From: Diploptera punctata
Taxonomy: Eukaryota; Arthropoda; Insecta; Blattodea; Blaberidae
Assembly: GCA_030220185.1 (NCBI GenBank)
Contig: JASPKZ010007548.1
Location: 62,001-126,000, forward strand
Direction of reading: 5' to 3'
Length of the DNA stretch: 64,000 nt
In this document: piece after piece, positions 10,265 through 20,325 of the stretch
How positions within the stretch are numbered: the stretch's first letter is position 1
How the letters are laid out: the number at the start of each line of letters is the position of its first letter
Program-made: the position numbers and the translations under genes
Notes under the pieces: model-generated
Told to the model about the DNA's origin: nothing
Database searches by the model: none
The model's input: only the letters and a program-made list of their open reading frames with translations

Positions 10265-11508
10265 AGAAATATAATTAGGAGTTAAAGGAAAGTGGAAGGC
10301 TTACAACTCAATGGTATTAATAAGCTGTTAGTTTATGCTGATGATATAGTACTATTAGCCGATAGCGAGGAGATACTAAAGGCCAACACGCACACACTAT
10401 TGAGTAACACTAAGAAATTAGGACTGGAAGTAAATATCAGTAAAACTAAATATATGGTCACACGTAGAAATTCAGTATATAGTGGAAATGGACAGCTAAT
10501 GACAAATGAGGGATATTTTGAGGAAGTGGGTGAATTCAAATACCTAGGAACAATAATCACAAATAGGAATGAGACGCACAAAGAAATTAAACATAGGCTC
10601 AATACTGGAAATGCATGCTATTATGCATTGCAGAGACTTTTGATGTCCCAACTCCTTTCAAAAAACGTTAAGCTGAAAATATATAAAACTATTATTCTAC
10701 CAGTTGGGGCACGCCGTAGCGTAGTGGTTAAGGCACTGAGCTACAAGCCGGAGGGTCGAGGGTTCAAGTCCCGTTGGGGTCAGGATTTTTAAACTGACCC
10801 AAACCCTCTGGCGGCACTATGGCCCTGGGGTCGACTCAGCCTCTAACTGAAATGAGTACCAGACGCTTGTTCTGGGGTAAAGGCGGCCGTCACGCAGGGC
10901 TGACAACCCGGCTGACATAAAGTGCCGATTGTCTAGAAAAAGTAGGAGCCTTAACCTCCTACTACCCCAAGGGCCTCCTGAGGCCTGTTGTGGGATCACT
11001 TTACCTTTACTTTATTATTCTACCAGTTATATTATATGGGTGCGAAACATGGACTCTTACTTTAAGGGAGGAAAGGAGATTACGAGTATTTGAGAATAAA
11101 GTTCTTAGGAAAATTTTTGGACCAAAGAGAGATGAACAGACAGGTGAATGGAGAGGACTACATAACAATGAACTACATGGTCTTTATAGGAAGCCAGATA
11201 TAATAAGAACAGTTAAGTCTCGTAGACTGTGATGGGCAGGACATGTTGCATGTATGGGAAATGAAAGACGTGCATGGAAGCTTCTTGTAGGAAAGCCAGA
11301 GGGAAAACGCCCAGTTGGTAGACCAAGAATGAGGTGGGAGAACAACATTAACTATGATTTGAGGGAAGTAGATTATACAGGGAATGATTGGAAAGCATTA
11401 GCTCAGGATAGGGATGTATGGAGAGCTTATGTCCGTGCGGCCATGAACCTACGGGTTCGATAGTGCCAGTGAGTGAGTAAGTAAGTTAGTAAGTAAGTAA
11501 GTAAGTTA
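10265..11508 (+). pseudogene. LINE family G, RT palm to 3' end, split by a SINE
   Basis: The first segment (10292-10705) encodes LLVYADDIVLLADSEEIL, with the reverse transcriptase YADD catalytic motif. It continues with LGLEVNISKTKYMV, EFKYLGTIITNRNE and KNVKLKIYKTIILPV. A SINE then interrupts. The frame resumes after 11028 with ILYGCETWTLTLREERRLRV, through FGPKRDEQTGEWRGLHNNEL, a stop near 11232, and the C-terminus GKRPVGRPRMRWENNINYDL to a stop at 11463. The GKRP.GRP.RRW signature is common at ORF2 C-termini of several LINE clades. The element ends in TAAG repeats. It is 5'-truncated: no endonuclease domain is present. Confidence 0.9.
10706..11012 (+). repeat. tRNA-derived SINE, family 2, in a LINE
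   Basis: The head carries an A-box-like GCGTAGTGGTTAAGGC and a perfect B box GGTTCAAGTCC. The body contains CTGGGGTCGACTCAGCCTCT and ends near GATCACTTTACC. A 16-bp duplication TATTATTCTACCAGTT flanks it exactly (10690-10705 and 11013-11028). The LINE reading resumes without loss when the insert is ignored. Related copies are at 15430-15715 and 25311-25505. Confidence 0.93.
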
Positions 11509-11917
11509 AAGGAAAGTACTAGCAATTTGGTAACTGTAGTTCTATTATTGCTGTATATATGTTTTATGAATGACTCTTTAGAGAATACATTTAACTTAAT
11601 TTTTATTACATAATTAAGTATTTGGACACATGAGCTGTAATGAAATCATAAAATGATTTTCATATCACAAACACTTGGTTAAATTTTCATACACTGCATG
11701 GGTGAAAATTGAGATTAATGGAAAAATTATAGAACATGTGTGATGAATGGGGTAATAAGACATTTTGGTAAACAGGTGAGGATAGATTCAAAACTAAGGT
11801 TACATAACACATCAAAATCTGCTCTAAAATATGGAACTGAAATTTGGATTTTAAATAAAAGAAATTCTCATAAACTTAGAGTAAGCCAAATGCACTTCTT
11901 ATGATCACCGTTAGGAG

Positions 11918-12890
11918 CACAGAGGAGAAAGTGGACAAGTTTTGCATACGTGCCACAAGCAGCGCTAGTGTAGAACATCTAACGACATCTAAATAATTTT
12001 TCAATTTTTTTTCTGGTACTACATGAAATTCAGCACAGTCTGATGGTAAAATTATGAATTATAATTATATAACACCATCTGGTGAATAATCATGGAATTC
12101 AACTTTTATAGGAATAAATAACATTTTAATTAATCTTAAATTATAGAATTATTTGTACCCAGCCCCTCAGACCTAAAGATTTTTTTTAATTTTAACAGAA
12201 GGGAAGAATGGAAAATGAAACATGTTAATTTATTACTTATTTTAGGAATTCTCACTATGAGGTATATTCATTAAGGTAGAATTTATTTTCGTTTATTAAA
12301 ATTTAAAAACGGGCCTTATGAGCCCTTTTAATAAATATTTACAATTGACGCTACTCCCTTATTCTCATATACATATTTTATACAATATTTATATTAAAGA
12401 ACCTTAGCCATGTCGTACATTCTGAACTCCATTATAAAGTCACTCACATTTTTAAAATGTTTATTATGGCTGTACGCTAACATCACTCTTCCTAACCTAA
12501 CAAATCTTAGAATTGTATCACTTCTAGTAGTGATATCTTTGAAAATAGATTCACATTAAAAATGTAAACAAGTTTGAATTTACTTACAAATTAGAGTACA
12601 AGAAACTCTAAATAATGGATTTTTTAACTTTCGATAATATATAATTTTTACAGTACCCGTCTACATAGAATGAAAGGATAGTAGTTAAAAATTTTAATTT
12701 ACAAAATGGCTAATTTCCCATAATCCCAAATGAACACGCCATGTGCCTTGCATTTGTTTTATTTAATTACAAATTCTGTTACTACGAAACAGCGCTACCA
12801 ATGTAGTTTGCTCATTGTAGTTTATTGTAAACGACTGAAAATTTTTAGATGTCACTGTACTCAGTTTTCCCTCTATTCAAGTGCTCTGTG
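11918..12890. mobile_element. hAT-like element with 8-bp target duplication
   Basis: GTTAGGAG occurs immediately on both sides (11910-11917 and 12891-12898). The element begins CACAGAG and ends CTCTGTG, so it has 7-bp inverted termini. A subterminal CAGCGCTA/TAGCGCTG pair is also inverted. An 8-bp duplication with short TIRs is the hAT pattern. No transposase is visible. It contains a small Penelope-like 3' fragment near 12236-12289, so it may be composite. Its removal restores the LINE reading. Confidence 0.83.
12236..12289 (-). repeat. Penelope-like 3' end fragment
   Basis: The sequence around GGAATTCTCACTATGAGGT followed by TTAAGGTAGAA matches the outer end of the inverted pair at 402-834. 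Short related ends also occur near 17610-17650 and 21370-21436. No coding sequence is attached. Confidence 0.5.
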
Positions 12891-13302
12891 GTTAGGAGTT
12901 AATAGACTGGATCACAAAAGGAACACTATTATCAGAGAAAAACTTGGAGTACCAAGTTTAAATGAAGGTAAAGAAAGATACCAACAAGAATGGAAAAATC
13001 ATCAGAGAAGAATGGGATCAAATAAGAGTTCCAAAATTCGCATTCCAATATACTCCAACTGGACATAGGGACTTAGGAAGACCAAAACATCGGTGGAAAG
13101 ATCAAGACCATCTTCGTAGGTTTACTGTCACAGGTCACTTGACCTAAAACGAATTTGTTCATGATGATGATGAGAAAAAAGTACTGCAAATATCTTGTCC
13201 ATAAATTGTGATTTTGCAAAGGTTGTTTATATCAACATTGGAATTACATATAACAAACAATAGTCAAAAATCATATTTCAAGAGAAAAATTATACACTCA
13301 GG

Positions 13303-13691
13303 CCGGGACTTGAAACCGGGACCCTTGGTTTTCTAGTCCAAGTGCTCTACCATCTGAGCTACCTGAGCAAGTACCGATCTAAACGCAAATTTTTTTCTAT
13401 ATGCGTGGAATTTGATTTATTCATCATTGAGATGTATGAAATTAATAATAAAAACATCGAAAAAAGCCGTACTGGCATTTATAATGTAATGTATAATTCC
13501 CAAATATGTCTTCTTAATAAAGGAGCCGCCATTTGCAAAGATAGAAGCAAAGGCTTCAAATCATTTGGTGGGCTGGAATTACAACGTATACAGAGAAAAA
13601 TTTGCGTCTAGATCGGTACTTGCTCAGGTAGCTCAGATGGTAGAGCACTTGGACTAGAAAACCAAGGGTCCCGGGTTCAAGTCCCGGTAAT
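13303..13691. repeat. Palindrome with tRNA-like sequences in both arms
   Basis: The left arm (13303 to about 13408, minus) and right arm (about 13583-13691, plus) are inverted copies of about 105 bp. Each contains a tRNA-like unit with A box TAGCTCAGATGGTAGAGC and B box GGTTCAAGTCC. The 5' ends of the tRNA-like units point to the centre. The acceptor stems do not pair, so these are not functional tRNAs. The roughly 175-bp centre has an unremarkable open frame. It may be a head-to-head pair of SINE heads or a foldback transposon. Confidence 0.72.
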
Positions 13692-13890
13692 AAGGATGAT
13701 GATGATGATGATGATGATGGCCATATGATTTCGGGGACCGTTTGGGCCTTAAAGTTTTCCTGACATTTGTCTTACAGGTGAGGAAACACCCCAATAAAAC
13801 CTCACCCAGAAAAACTGCCCCGACTGGGGATCGAACCCGGGCCCGCTGCGTGACATGGCAGCATGCTACCTCGAGACCACAGCGGTGGAC
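13692..13890 (-). repeat. tRNA-derived SINE, family 3, 3' part missing
   Basis: The minus strand begins with the family 3 head at 13890 (GTCCACCGCTGTGGTCTCGA) and runs to the (CAT)n tract, ending at about 13692. It joins the tRNA-like palindrome directly. The normal 3' end is absent, so the junction is a truncation or recombination point. Confidence 0.85.
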
Positions 13891-13899
13891 TTCTTTAAT

Positions 13900-14045
13900 A
13901 TAATAAATTTAATTGATAAATATCTGGGTGAAACACGACTGTGAATGGTTGTAAAACAAAATTCATTGAAACATGACTGGTCACTGACTCCCATTTGGGG
14001 CACGAGTTAAATAGTCAAAGAAAATTATAAAGTGCTGCTTCACTG
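13900..14045. repeat. Dispersed repeat R1 fragment
   Basis: This shares GATAAATAT..GGTGAAACACGA, ATGGTTGTAAAACA and GACTCCCATTTGGGGCA with the longer copies at 27.2, 32.2 and 35.0 kb. It lies about 100 bp from an Arpc4 exon, on the intronic side after the donor. Confidence 0.65.
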
Positions 14046-14138
14046 TTGTGGGATAGATTTTAAAGAGCTGCCATAAATCGCAATGGTGACAACAGAAACA
14101 CACACACATTTAATAATAAGCTTGTTGCTGTAACTTAC

Positions 14139-14346
14139 CTCAATAGGTTTCCTTCTTAAAACAATAAAATTCTCAGCTCGCATCATCATGAAGCGCATAA
14201 ATTTATGGCATAGAATACGTTCAATTTCATCAGCTTGTTTTACTGCTATGCTGATTCTTACAGAATTTATGGAACTTTCAATCAATACTTTTTCTTTCTC
14301 ATTCCGACTGATCACAACTGGTGTCAAAAGAAGTTCTTTACTGGTT
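14139..14346 (-). CDS. Arpc4: ARP2/3 complex subunit 4, central exon
   Basis: This 208-nt exon encodes [20 protein letters not shown], then [35 protein letters not shown] and IVLRRKPIE. That is the highly conserved central part of ARPC4. On the minus strand it is preceded by a pyrimidine-rich TTTTTTAG acceptor (14347-14348) and followed by GTAAGT at 14138. The first base completes the AG-split Arg codon left by the upstream exon. Its GAG end joins the GGT start of the next exon in phase 0. The sequence is clean, with no stop or frameshift, and agrees residue for residue with animal ARPC4 at nearly all positions I recall. The intron to the next coding exon spans 14138-5980, about 8.2 kb, and is filled with transposons. 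Confidence 0.97.
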
Positions 14347-14424
14347 CTAAAAAAGGTAAAAAATTATGTCTAATATTTTCACAAATTTCAAAATCATGCT
14401 CTTGAAGAAATTGAATAATAGCTT

Positions 14425-14760
14425 CCATCCATAGTAATTCTGCCCGAAGGCAGGTCCTTCACTGCATTCATAGCATTTTCATGCTATGCTTGCAGCTTTA
14501 TTATGGAATTGTAGGTGTGGTAGCTTTCTGTTGCTTTCCACACTGGTGGAGGAGGATGATGATGATGATGATGATAAGGATGATGATGGCCATATGATTT
14601 CGGGGACCGTTTGGGCCTTAAAGTTTTCCTGACATTTGTCTTACAGGTGAGGAAAAACCCCGATAAAAACCTCACCTAGAAAAACTGCCCCAACCAGGGA
14701 TCGAACCCAGGCCCGCTGCATGACAAGGCAACACGCTACTTCGAGACCACAGCGGTGGAC
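14425..14760 (-). repeat. tRNA-derived SINE, family 3, with duplication
   Basis: This is a full-length minus-strand copy with head at 14760 and 3' end at 14425. An 11-bp duplication AATAATAGCTT flanks it exactly (14414-14424 and 14761-14771). It lies less than 100 bp upstream, in gene orientation, of the acceptor of the central Arpc4 exon. Confidence 0.93.
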
Positions 14761-14771
14761 AATAATAGCTT

Positions 14772-15055
14772 AAAGGAAGAAATTTATATTATTATTCTAA
14801 GTTTCATATCTCCTCAGCTTTTATACAAGAATCTAACAATCAACAAATATAAAATAATAACCTTATCTGTTGTACCCAGAGTCGAGAAAAGTGGTCACTT
14901 ATATGAGGAAGGAAAATAAGCATTAGATGAAGAAATGAAGCATATAATCTTTAAGAATGGGATCCTATTGCAAATATTCAAAAACATGTTCATATTATTC
15001 GTTTTTAAACAACTTAGTGTTGGACAAATTATATTTGAAAAAAAATATATACGCC
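14772..15055. other. Unassigned intronic sequence
   Basis: AT-rich, with no recognised feature. Confidence 0.35.
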
Positions 15056-15185
15056 TAGATTGGGGTTTGAACCCAGGACCTTTGGCTCTCTATGTCAATG
15101 CTCTATCCAAGTTAGCTACGTGGTTTGAACCCAGGACCTTTGACTCTCTATGTCAATGCTCTATCCAAGATGGCGGCATTCCTTC
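15056..15185 (-). repeat. Tandem partial tRNA-like SINE heads
   Basis: Two successive copies of a tRNA-like segment read on the minus strand. Both carry the B-box region GGTTCAAACCC-like and TGGATAGAGCATTGACATAG. The first also has an A box TAGCTAACTTGGATAGAGC. The duplicated unit is about 59 bp. Neither folds to a complete tRNA. Confidence 0.65.
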
Positions 15186-15284
15186 GTAGGCGTTCAAACC
15201 TCAGTCATAGGGCCAGCTATTTTTCTTTTACAAATATAATTCAAAAACATGTTGAGGCTCTCTAAATTGGCAAATGCCGGAGAA

Positions 15285-15420
15285 GGATGCGGAATCATTA
15301 TTTATTTGATGCTTCAATCAAGGTTATCAAAATCTACGGTGATTCACGATGGCAGGGTCATGTAACTAGAATGAGTAAAGCGCTAAAAATGATCCCATTA
15401 CAGGCCAATAGCGAGGCTAC
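15285..15420 (+). pseudogene. LINE ORF2 C-terminal scrap
   Basis: The frame reads KIYGDSRWQGHVTRMSKAL, resembling the W.GHV.RM motif that precedes the GRP.RRW motif at LINE ORF2 C-termini. It stops at the neighbouring SINE. Too short to place in a family. Confidence 0.5.
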
Positions 15421-15429
15421 TTTACGGCG

Positions 15430-15715
15430 TAGCATAGAAGCCGCTTAAGCCTTTACATCTTTTTTCTGATCAATCCAGGCACTTGCATGTCCAGCCCTGC
15501 AGGACGAGCCACCCTTAACCCCCAGAACAAGACACGGGCGCTACTCATTTATATGCTGTAGGCTGAGTCGACCCAAAGGGCCCAAGCCAGTTCCACCAGA
15601 AGTTTTGCCATCAGTGTAAAAATCTTTGACCCCATCTGGAATCGAAACCTCAGACCTGTGTCTAGGTTGTAGCATATTCGTATTAACCAGCTATGCTACA
15701 GCATGCCTCTAACTA
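15430..15715 (-). repeat. tRNA-derived SINE, family 2, diverged
   Basis: Read on the minus strand, the head begins near 15712 with a degraded A box. The body shows TGGAACTGGCTTGGGCCCTT, TGGGTCGACTCAGCCTACAG and GTCTTGTTCTGGGGGTTAAG. It corresponds to the copy at 10706-11012 but is strongly diverged. Confidence 0.75.
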
Positions 15716-15719
15716 CAAT

Positions 15720-16260
15720 TAGTGGAAGTAGAAAGTTTTTTCAAAATTTTAATTGAGATTTTCTTTTCTTGGCAAAAAGGCCCTTAAGAGCAAGGCCGCG
15801 TTTGGCTGGAATATGCAACATAGAGAGAGAGATCTTATAGAAGCTTTTGGGCGTCTTATTCGTCGTCAAGAGGCTATAGGAGTTTCCCAGCCATTTGCCA
15901 GAGACTATTTGGCAACTTAATGAGTTGCATCTGAGACTGCATGCATCATATGCTAAGTTCCAGTGAACTTACTACCAGTGTGCAGTTGAACTGGTTTGTA
16001 TTATATTTTATTATATTTTGTATTATGATATAATTTGAAATACACAACAGAAAAATACAAAAAAAAATTGTCATTATCTTTTGTATTATGATAAATATAA
16101 AAAAAACAAATAAGTAATCTTTCCGCCAACAGAAATGGATCATTTACGAAGGGCAGCAAAAATTTCAAAAAGAAGCAGAAAAATGAGGAACTCAGTTATA
16201 AGAGGAGAAAATGAAGACTGAAGACACTCATTATTAGCATTATATAAAAACTAAACAATT
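15720..16260. other. Unassigned intronic sequence
   Basis: No feature that I can support. A/T homopolymer runs are frequent. Confidence 0.35.
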
Positions 16261-16264
16261 AAGA

Positions 16265-16520
16265 TGCGTCCCATGGACATGTCCAGCAATATGGGAAAAG
16301 GCGGATCAGCCTACTAAAATCCTGTTTTAGGAATGCGAAATCTGAGGGAAGAGGAGGGCAGAGGAAGACCTAAAACCTCCTGGAGCTCAGGGAATATATT
16401 TATACATGAAGGAGAAACATATAGAACCAGGAGATTGGATTGATCGACACAATTGGCTATTGGGAATCGGACAATGTCAAAGACATCTAATGAAACCGGG
16501 GGTAGATCTATCTATCTAAT
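16265..16520 (+). pseudogene. LINE family D 3' end
   Basis: The frames encode GRGRPKTSW-type text followed by GDWIDRHNWLLGIGQCQRH, an ORF2 C-terminus. The tail is a GATCTATCTATC microsatellite. The same end occurs at 25013-25125 (minus), 33808-33905 (minus) and 43325-43500 (plus), each next to a TAGATAGATC-like tail, so these are independent 5'-truncated insertions of one family. Confidence 0.75.
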
Positions 16521-16839
16521 ATATTTGAAATGCTGCCAAGAGAAAAAAAAATACATAAAATACACCGTAAAGAAGAAAGGAAAGATGAGCCAAACCTATA
16601 CAAACTTTGATAGAAAGGATCATTATAGTTATTGGAAGAGATTGCATCCAGAGAAAGCAGAGCAAATTGCAGATCAAAGACAAGATTGCCAGCCCACCAA
16701 GTGTGGACAGTCGACAGATTATGGGAACATATGTGTCTGACCTTATAAATATATACAGAAATTTGAATAGCATATGTTTATAAATCAAATCAGGTAAAAT
16801 TAGCCTGTATGGAAGAATAGAGCATACACGTTTTATGAC

Positions 16840-17150
16840 ACCTGCATTGCAGGCTAGTGGTTTAAGGCAGTATAGCTTGGTGCAGAGGTACGGGACTTCC
16901 ACTGGTTTGAGTCTCCATGAGAGAAGATATTTTCTCATGGAATTTCAGCCAGTACTGGACCATTGCCCACCCAAAATTGTGAGGAATTTGAGTAGTGGAT
17001 CCAGGTTAAGAAAACCAGCTGGGGATCTGACATGTTGACCACATGTCATTCCTATACTGGCTTCATGATCATCCACCTATGTCACTAACATATGTGGATG
17101 TGAGACCAGTAGCTAGCTGGTAGGCCAAAGGACTTCTAGGTCTGTCATGT
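16840..17150 (+). repeat. Possible tRNA-like SINE
   Basis: A degenerate A box (GGCTAGTGGTTTAAGGC) is followed about 45 bp later by GGTTTGAGTCTC, which resembles a B box. No second copy is recognisable in the window, so this is tentative. Confidence 0.35.
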
Positions 17151-17216
17151 CGTGGAGTTGAGTTTATTTATATATGTGGAACATTTTTTTTTTATTTTCT
17201 AATATTATGGGTTTAG

Positions 17217-17400
17217 GAAGGGGTTCTGTGGCACAACTGGTTAGCCACTTGCCATCCATCTCAAAGTCCCATGTTTGCAACTTGGTCACTTCATGTGGAG
17301 TTTATGGTGGGCGAATCAGAGCTAGGGCACATTTGTTAGTGTTCTCCCATTTTCCCCTGCCAACAACTTAATTCCACCACTTTTCCATAGTCATCTCATC
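17217..17400 (+). repeat. Possible tRNA-like SINE
   Basis: TGTGGCACAACTGGTTAGCC fits an A box. The expected B box is weak (CATGTTTGCAACTTGG). Downstream CCACTTTTCCATAGTCATCT resembles SINE body sequence. Single copy here. Confidence 0.45.
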
Positions 17401-17523
17401 CATTTCATTTCATGGCCTGGTAGCCAGCATCTATGTATATCACAGATCTTTAATGATAGAGCCTTAATTTTATCTCCTCTGTAACCTGGCATTATGCTAC
17501 ATATGAGCAGAGGATCTACCTTA

Positions 17524-17596
17524 CTAGGTGAAACATGGACTCTTACTTTAAGGGAGAAAAGAATATTACGAGTATTTGAGAATAAAGTTCTCACAA
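17524..17596 (+). pseudogene. LINE family G scrap
   Basis: About 70 bp encoding ETWTLTLREKRILRVFENKV, matching the copy at 11050-11105. It joins a Penelope-like 3' fragment (TTAGGAATTAATTACTATGA) at about 17610-17650. Confidence 0.8.
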
Positions 17597-17659
17597 ACTA
17601 TATTTGTGTTTAACTTTTTTAGGAATTAATTACTATGAGGTTTAATTTTAAATTAAAAT

Positions 17660-18030
17660 AATTAAATTAATTAATACTTAGAAGATTTATACGAGGAGAG
17701 GTAAGAAACATTTAATTTACCAAAATATTTGTGTTTCTCTTTCCATTGATACCAATATCATGTTTCTAAGTGTATGCTAACGATAGTTATTCAAATTTAT
17801 AATTGGAAAGATCATTTATAGTAACACTGTATTTAACTGACTTAGAACGTATTACCAGTATATATACAAGCAGATGGATGGGTGACCGTCCATCGCTAAC
17901 TAAACACCATGTTCTGGTAACTTTATACCACAGTCCTTGGCACCCCAACAAGTATTGGAAACCAAGCTAAGTGTCAATGCCAGGTTACAAATTGATTTAC
18001 ATATTACATATATACTTATATCTATACACA
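17660..18030. other. Unassigned intronic sequence
   Basis: No recognisable gene. One stretch near 17875-17900 (GGATGGGTGACCGTCCATCG) is a short imperfect palindrome. Confidence 0.35.
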
Positions 18031-18032
18031 TA

Positions 18033-18598
18033 CAGGGCTATTCAGAAAGAAGGAACAGACTTCAAACATTTATTTGTTCCAACCTACAAAAAATAGAAAC
18101 ACAATTCCAATGTTCCTGGAAAGAGAAAAGTTTGAAGTTGCAATCACGGCCGCATTAGTCTTAAAGTTATACATACATGCATGTGGACAGATGAATATAT
18201 AGATGGATAGTTATGATTGACTTTTAGTGAAGTAAAGTGTTCCACTTAGGTCTTAGACCTCCCAGGTCACCAGATCTAACTCTGTGTGATTTTTATCTGT
18301 GGGGTTATGTAAAATACCGTGTTTTTATCTCTCTCTATGCCTGACACACTTGAAAATCTGCGACATCAAATTGTTGAAGCTGTGAATTTGATAACTAGAA
18401 ACCAGCTGACTCATGTCTGGCAAGAAATGAGCCATCGTTTTGATATTTGTCATGTAACACATGGTGGTTATATTGAATATATAAAACAGTGAAATTTGAA
18501 CTTTTCACTTTCCAGGAACGTTGGATTTGTGTTTATATTTCTTGTAGTTTGGAAGAAATAAATGTTTGAAGTCTGTTTCTTCTTAGTAAATAGCCCTG
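18033..18598 (+). mobile_element. Internally deleted mariner-type element
   Basis: A 566-bp element sits between TA dinucleotides (18031-18032 and 18599-18600). Inverted termini of about 100 bp begin CAGGGCTATTCAGAAAGAAG (left) and CAGGGCTATTTACTAAGAAG (right, inverted). The interior (about 18240-18490) is a decayed transposase C-terminus on the plus strand: RPPRSPDLTLCDFYLWGYV, then HVWQEMSHRFDICHVTHGGY and a stop. It resembles the C-terminus of the mariner at 1310-2636, so the families are related, but the TIRs differ. Confidence 0.9.
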
Positions 18599-18600
18599 TA

Positions 18601-19390
18601 TATTTCACAAACTACCAACAACTAGTATGACTGGGACAAATGGTCTCAGACCAGGAATCTAGAATGTCGTATAAAACTGACAGAGAAGAAAGTGGACCGC
18701 CATCTGTAAGGATCATAGGCCACTTCTCGATTGAATGACCATATTTAATCACCAGGATTTTTTTATTAAATTCAAAAAATATTTTTCCTCGTATATTTCA
18801 TGTATGTATGACGACAAGATCATTTTTATTTTTAAACTGAACATACTTTACTATCAGATTGAGTTGGAGCAGTATGGAATTTCCTTTAATAAGATTTATC
18901 TTCTTATAACAAGCAGTAATACCTGCAAGAGTGGTACGGGGTGTCCATAACCTGGCATCCATGCAAAGGTTGCAAATTACCTTCTGTGCAACATTCTCAT
19001 GGTATAATCCTCTATTCCCCAAATAGTATAATTTTCAAATGTCTGGCATAATAGGTAAGGAATTTTATAAATGTTCTACGACTGAAAGTACAAAGACAAG
19101 CCTGGTCTTGGATATGTACGTCAGAGTGTCCCAAGACACAAAAGAAGTTTTTTTTTTCACAAAATCAAATATGCATACCCTCTGTTTTTTTTTTTTTTCT
19201 GTTTGACCTTAATAACTCAAATAACAAATATTATTGTGATTGGATCATGACAACCCGTGCCGACTTCATGCCAAACATAAGATATGAAAATTTGTACTGG
19301 GTTAGCGTAGAAGGATTCTAGAATTCAAAAGTTTATTTAGTGAGTAAAACATCAATATGTCCAAAACATGTAACTATTTAAGTTATGTAG
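18601..19390. other. Unassigned intronic sequence
   Basis: Nothing that I can support. A segment near 18936 (TACGGGGTGTCCATAACCTG) resembles a mariner left end, but no matching right end was found. Confidence 0.35.
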
Positions 19391-20325
19391 GTAGGAAATA
19401 ACACTATGAGGTTTCTTTAATATATGATGAGTTGTTTTTTACTCACCTCGTACTTCTTAACTCCCTTGCAGACCCGGGTTTCATCACTGCATTTGTGACA
19501 TTCTCAATGCTATATCACGTTCACAACTGACGTCCAACGGCCTCCTCTCCTGCATACTGACCTCCATGCCATCTAATGGCTGACAGACTAACTTCCAAAT
19601 CAATCCCCTCTCCTTATCACTGGGTATTTCAAAATTCATAGTTATATTTTTATTCTTGCATATGTAAAATTTTTCCCAAATTGTGAGTTCCTTCAGTTTT
19701 TCCAATTGTTTAAGTAATTTTGTTTTGGTTTCATTTTGTGTTTTTCTGACCAGGCATGTGCAGCTATTGCAGATTTTTCTGTTTCTCCATTTTTAACATT
19801 TCTGAGGTGTTCCTTTAATCTTGTATTTAAATTATTTTTGTTTTTCCTATGTATATCCTTTCACAATCTTTACAATTAATTTGATAAATATACATAGGAA
19901 AAACAAAAAGGATTTAAATACAAGATTAAAGAACACCTCAAAAATGTTAAAAATGAAGGAACAGAAAAATCTGCAATAGCTGCACATGCCTGGTCAGGAA
20001 ACACAGAATAGAAACCAAAACAAAATTACTTAAACAATTGGAAAAACTGAATGAAGTCACAATTTGGGAAAAAAATTACATATGCAAGAATAAAAACATA
20101 ACTATGAATTTTGAAATACCTGGTGATAAGGAGAGGGGATTGATTTGAAGTTCATCAGTCAGCCATCAGATGGCACGGAGGTCAGTATGCAGGAGAGGAG
20201 GCCGTTGGACGTCAGTTGTGAATGTAATACAGCATTGAGAATGTCACAAATGCAGTGTTGAAACTCGGGTCTGCAAGGGAGTTAAGAAGTATGAGGTGAG
20301 TCAAAAACAACTCAACATAAATATA
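19391..20325. mobile_element. Inverted pair of Penelope-like GIY-YIG ends
   Basis: Two arms of about 450 bp meet head to head near 19870 and read outward. Both encode the C-terminal endonuclease region of a Penelope-like retroelement and its 3' UTR. The arms diverge by some percent and by indels. Both outer ends carry the GAGGTGAGT / ACTCACCTC motif seen at 402-834. Such elements often integrate as inverted or partial tandem copies, which fits. Confidence 0.78.
19484..19895 (-). pseudogene. Penelope-like GIY-YIG endonuclease, C-terminus
   Basis: The minus strand reads YQINCKDCERIYIGKTK at about 19895-19840, the nuclease signature with its CxxC-containing linker. After frameshifts it gives TRLKEHLRNVKNGETEKSAI and AAHAW. 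The clean frame at 19705-19484 starts MEKLKELTIWEKFYICKNKN and contains NFEIPSDKERGLIW. The family uses this nuclease to nick target DNA for reverse transcription. The mirror arm on the plus strand (19870-20240) encodes IYIGKTK, KIKEHLKNVKN and TIWEKNYICKNKNITMNFEI, also frameshifted. No reverse transcriptase domain lies in the window. Confidence 0.8.

Larger units (their letters stand above)
11743..13147 (+). pseudogene. LINE family K RT fragment split by a hAT-like element
   Basis: The left part (11743-11917) encodes KSALKYGTEIWILNKRNSHK and LRVSQMHF, then a stop, a typical RT thumb motif. The right part (12891-13147) encodes LGVNRLDHKRNTIIREKLGV, then, after a frameshift near 13040, RDLGRPKHRWKDQDHLRRF. 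Joining across the 973-bp insertion gives the expected LLGV.R.D.KRN. continuity. Only the C-terminal region survives. Confidence 0.82.

Noticed and set aside
13303..13691. Functional tRNA genes in the tRNA-like arms
   Set aside because: A and B boxes are good, but the acceptor stem does not pair and the anticodon stem is imperfect. The same unit occurs as an inverted pair, so these are SINE-type or pseudo-tRNA sequences.
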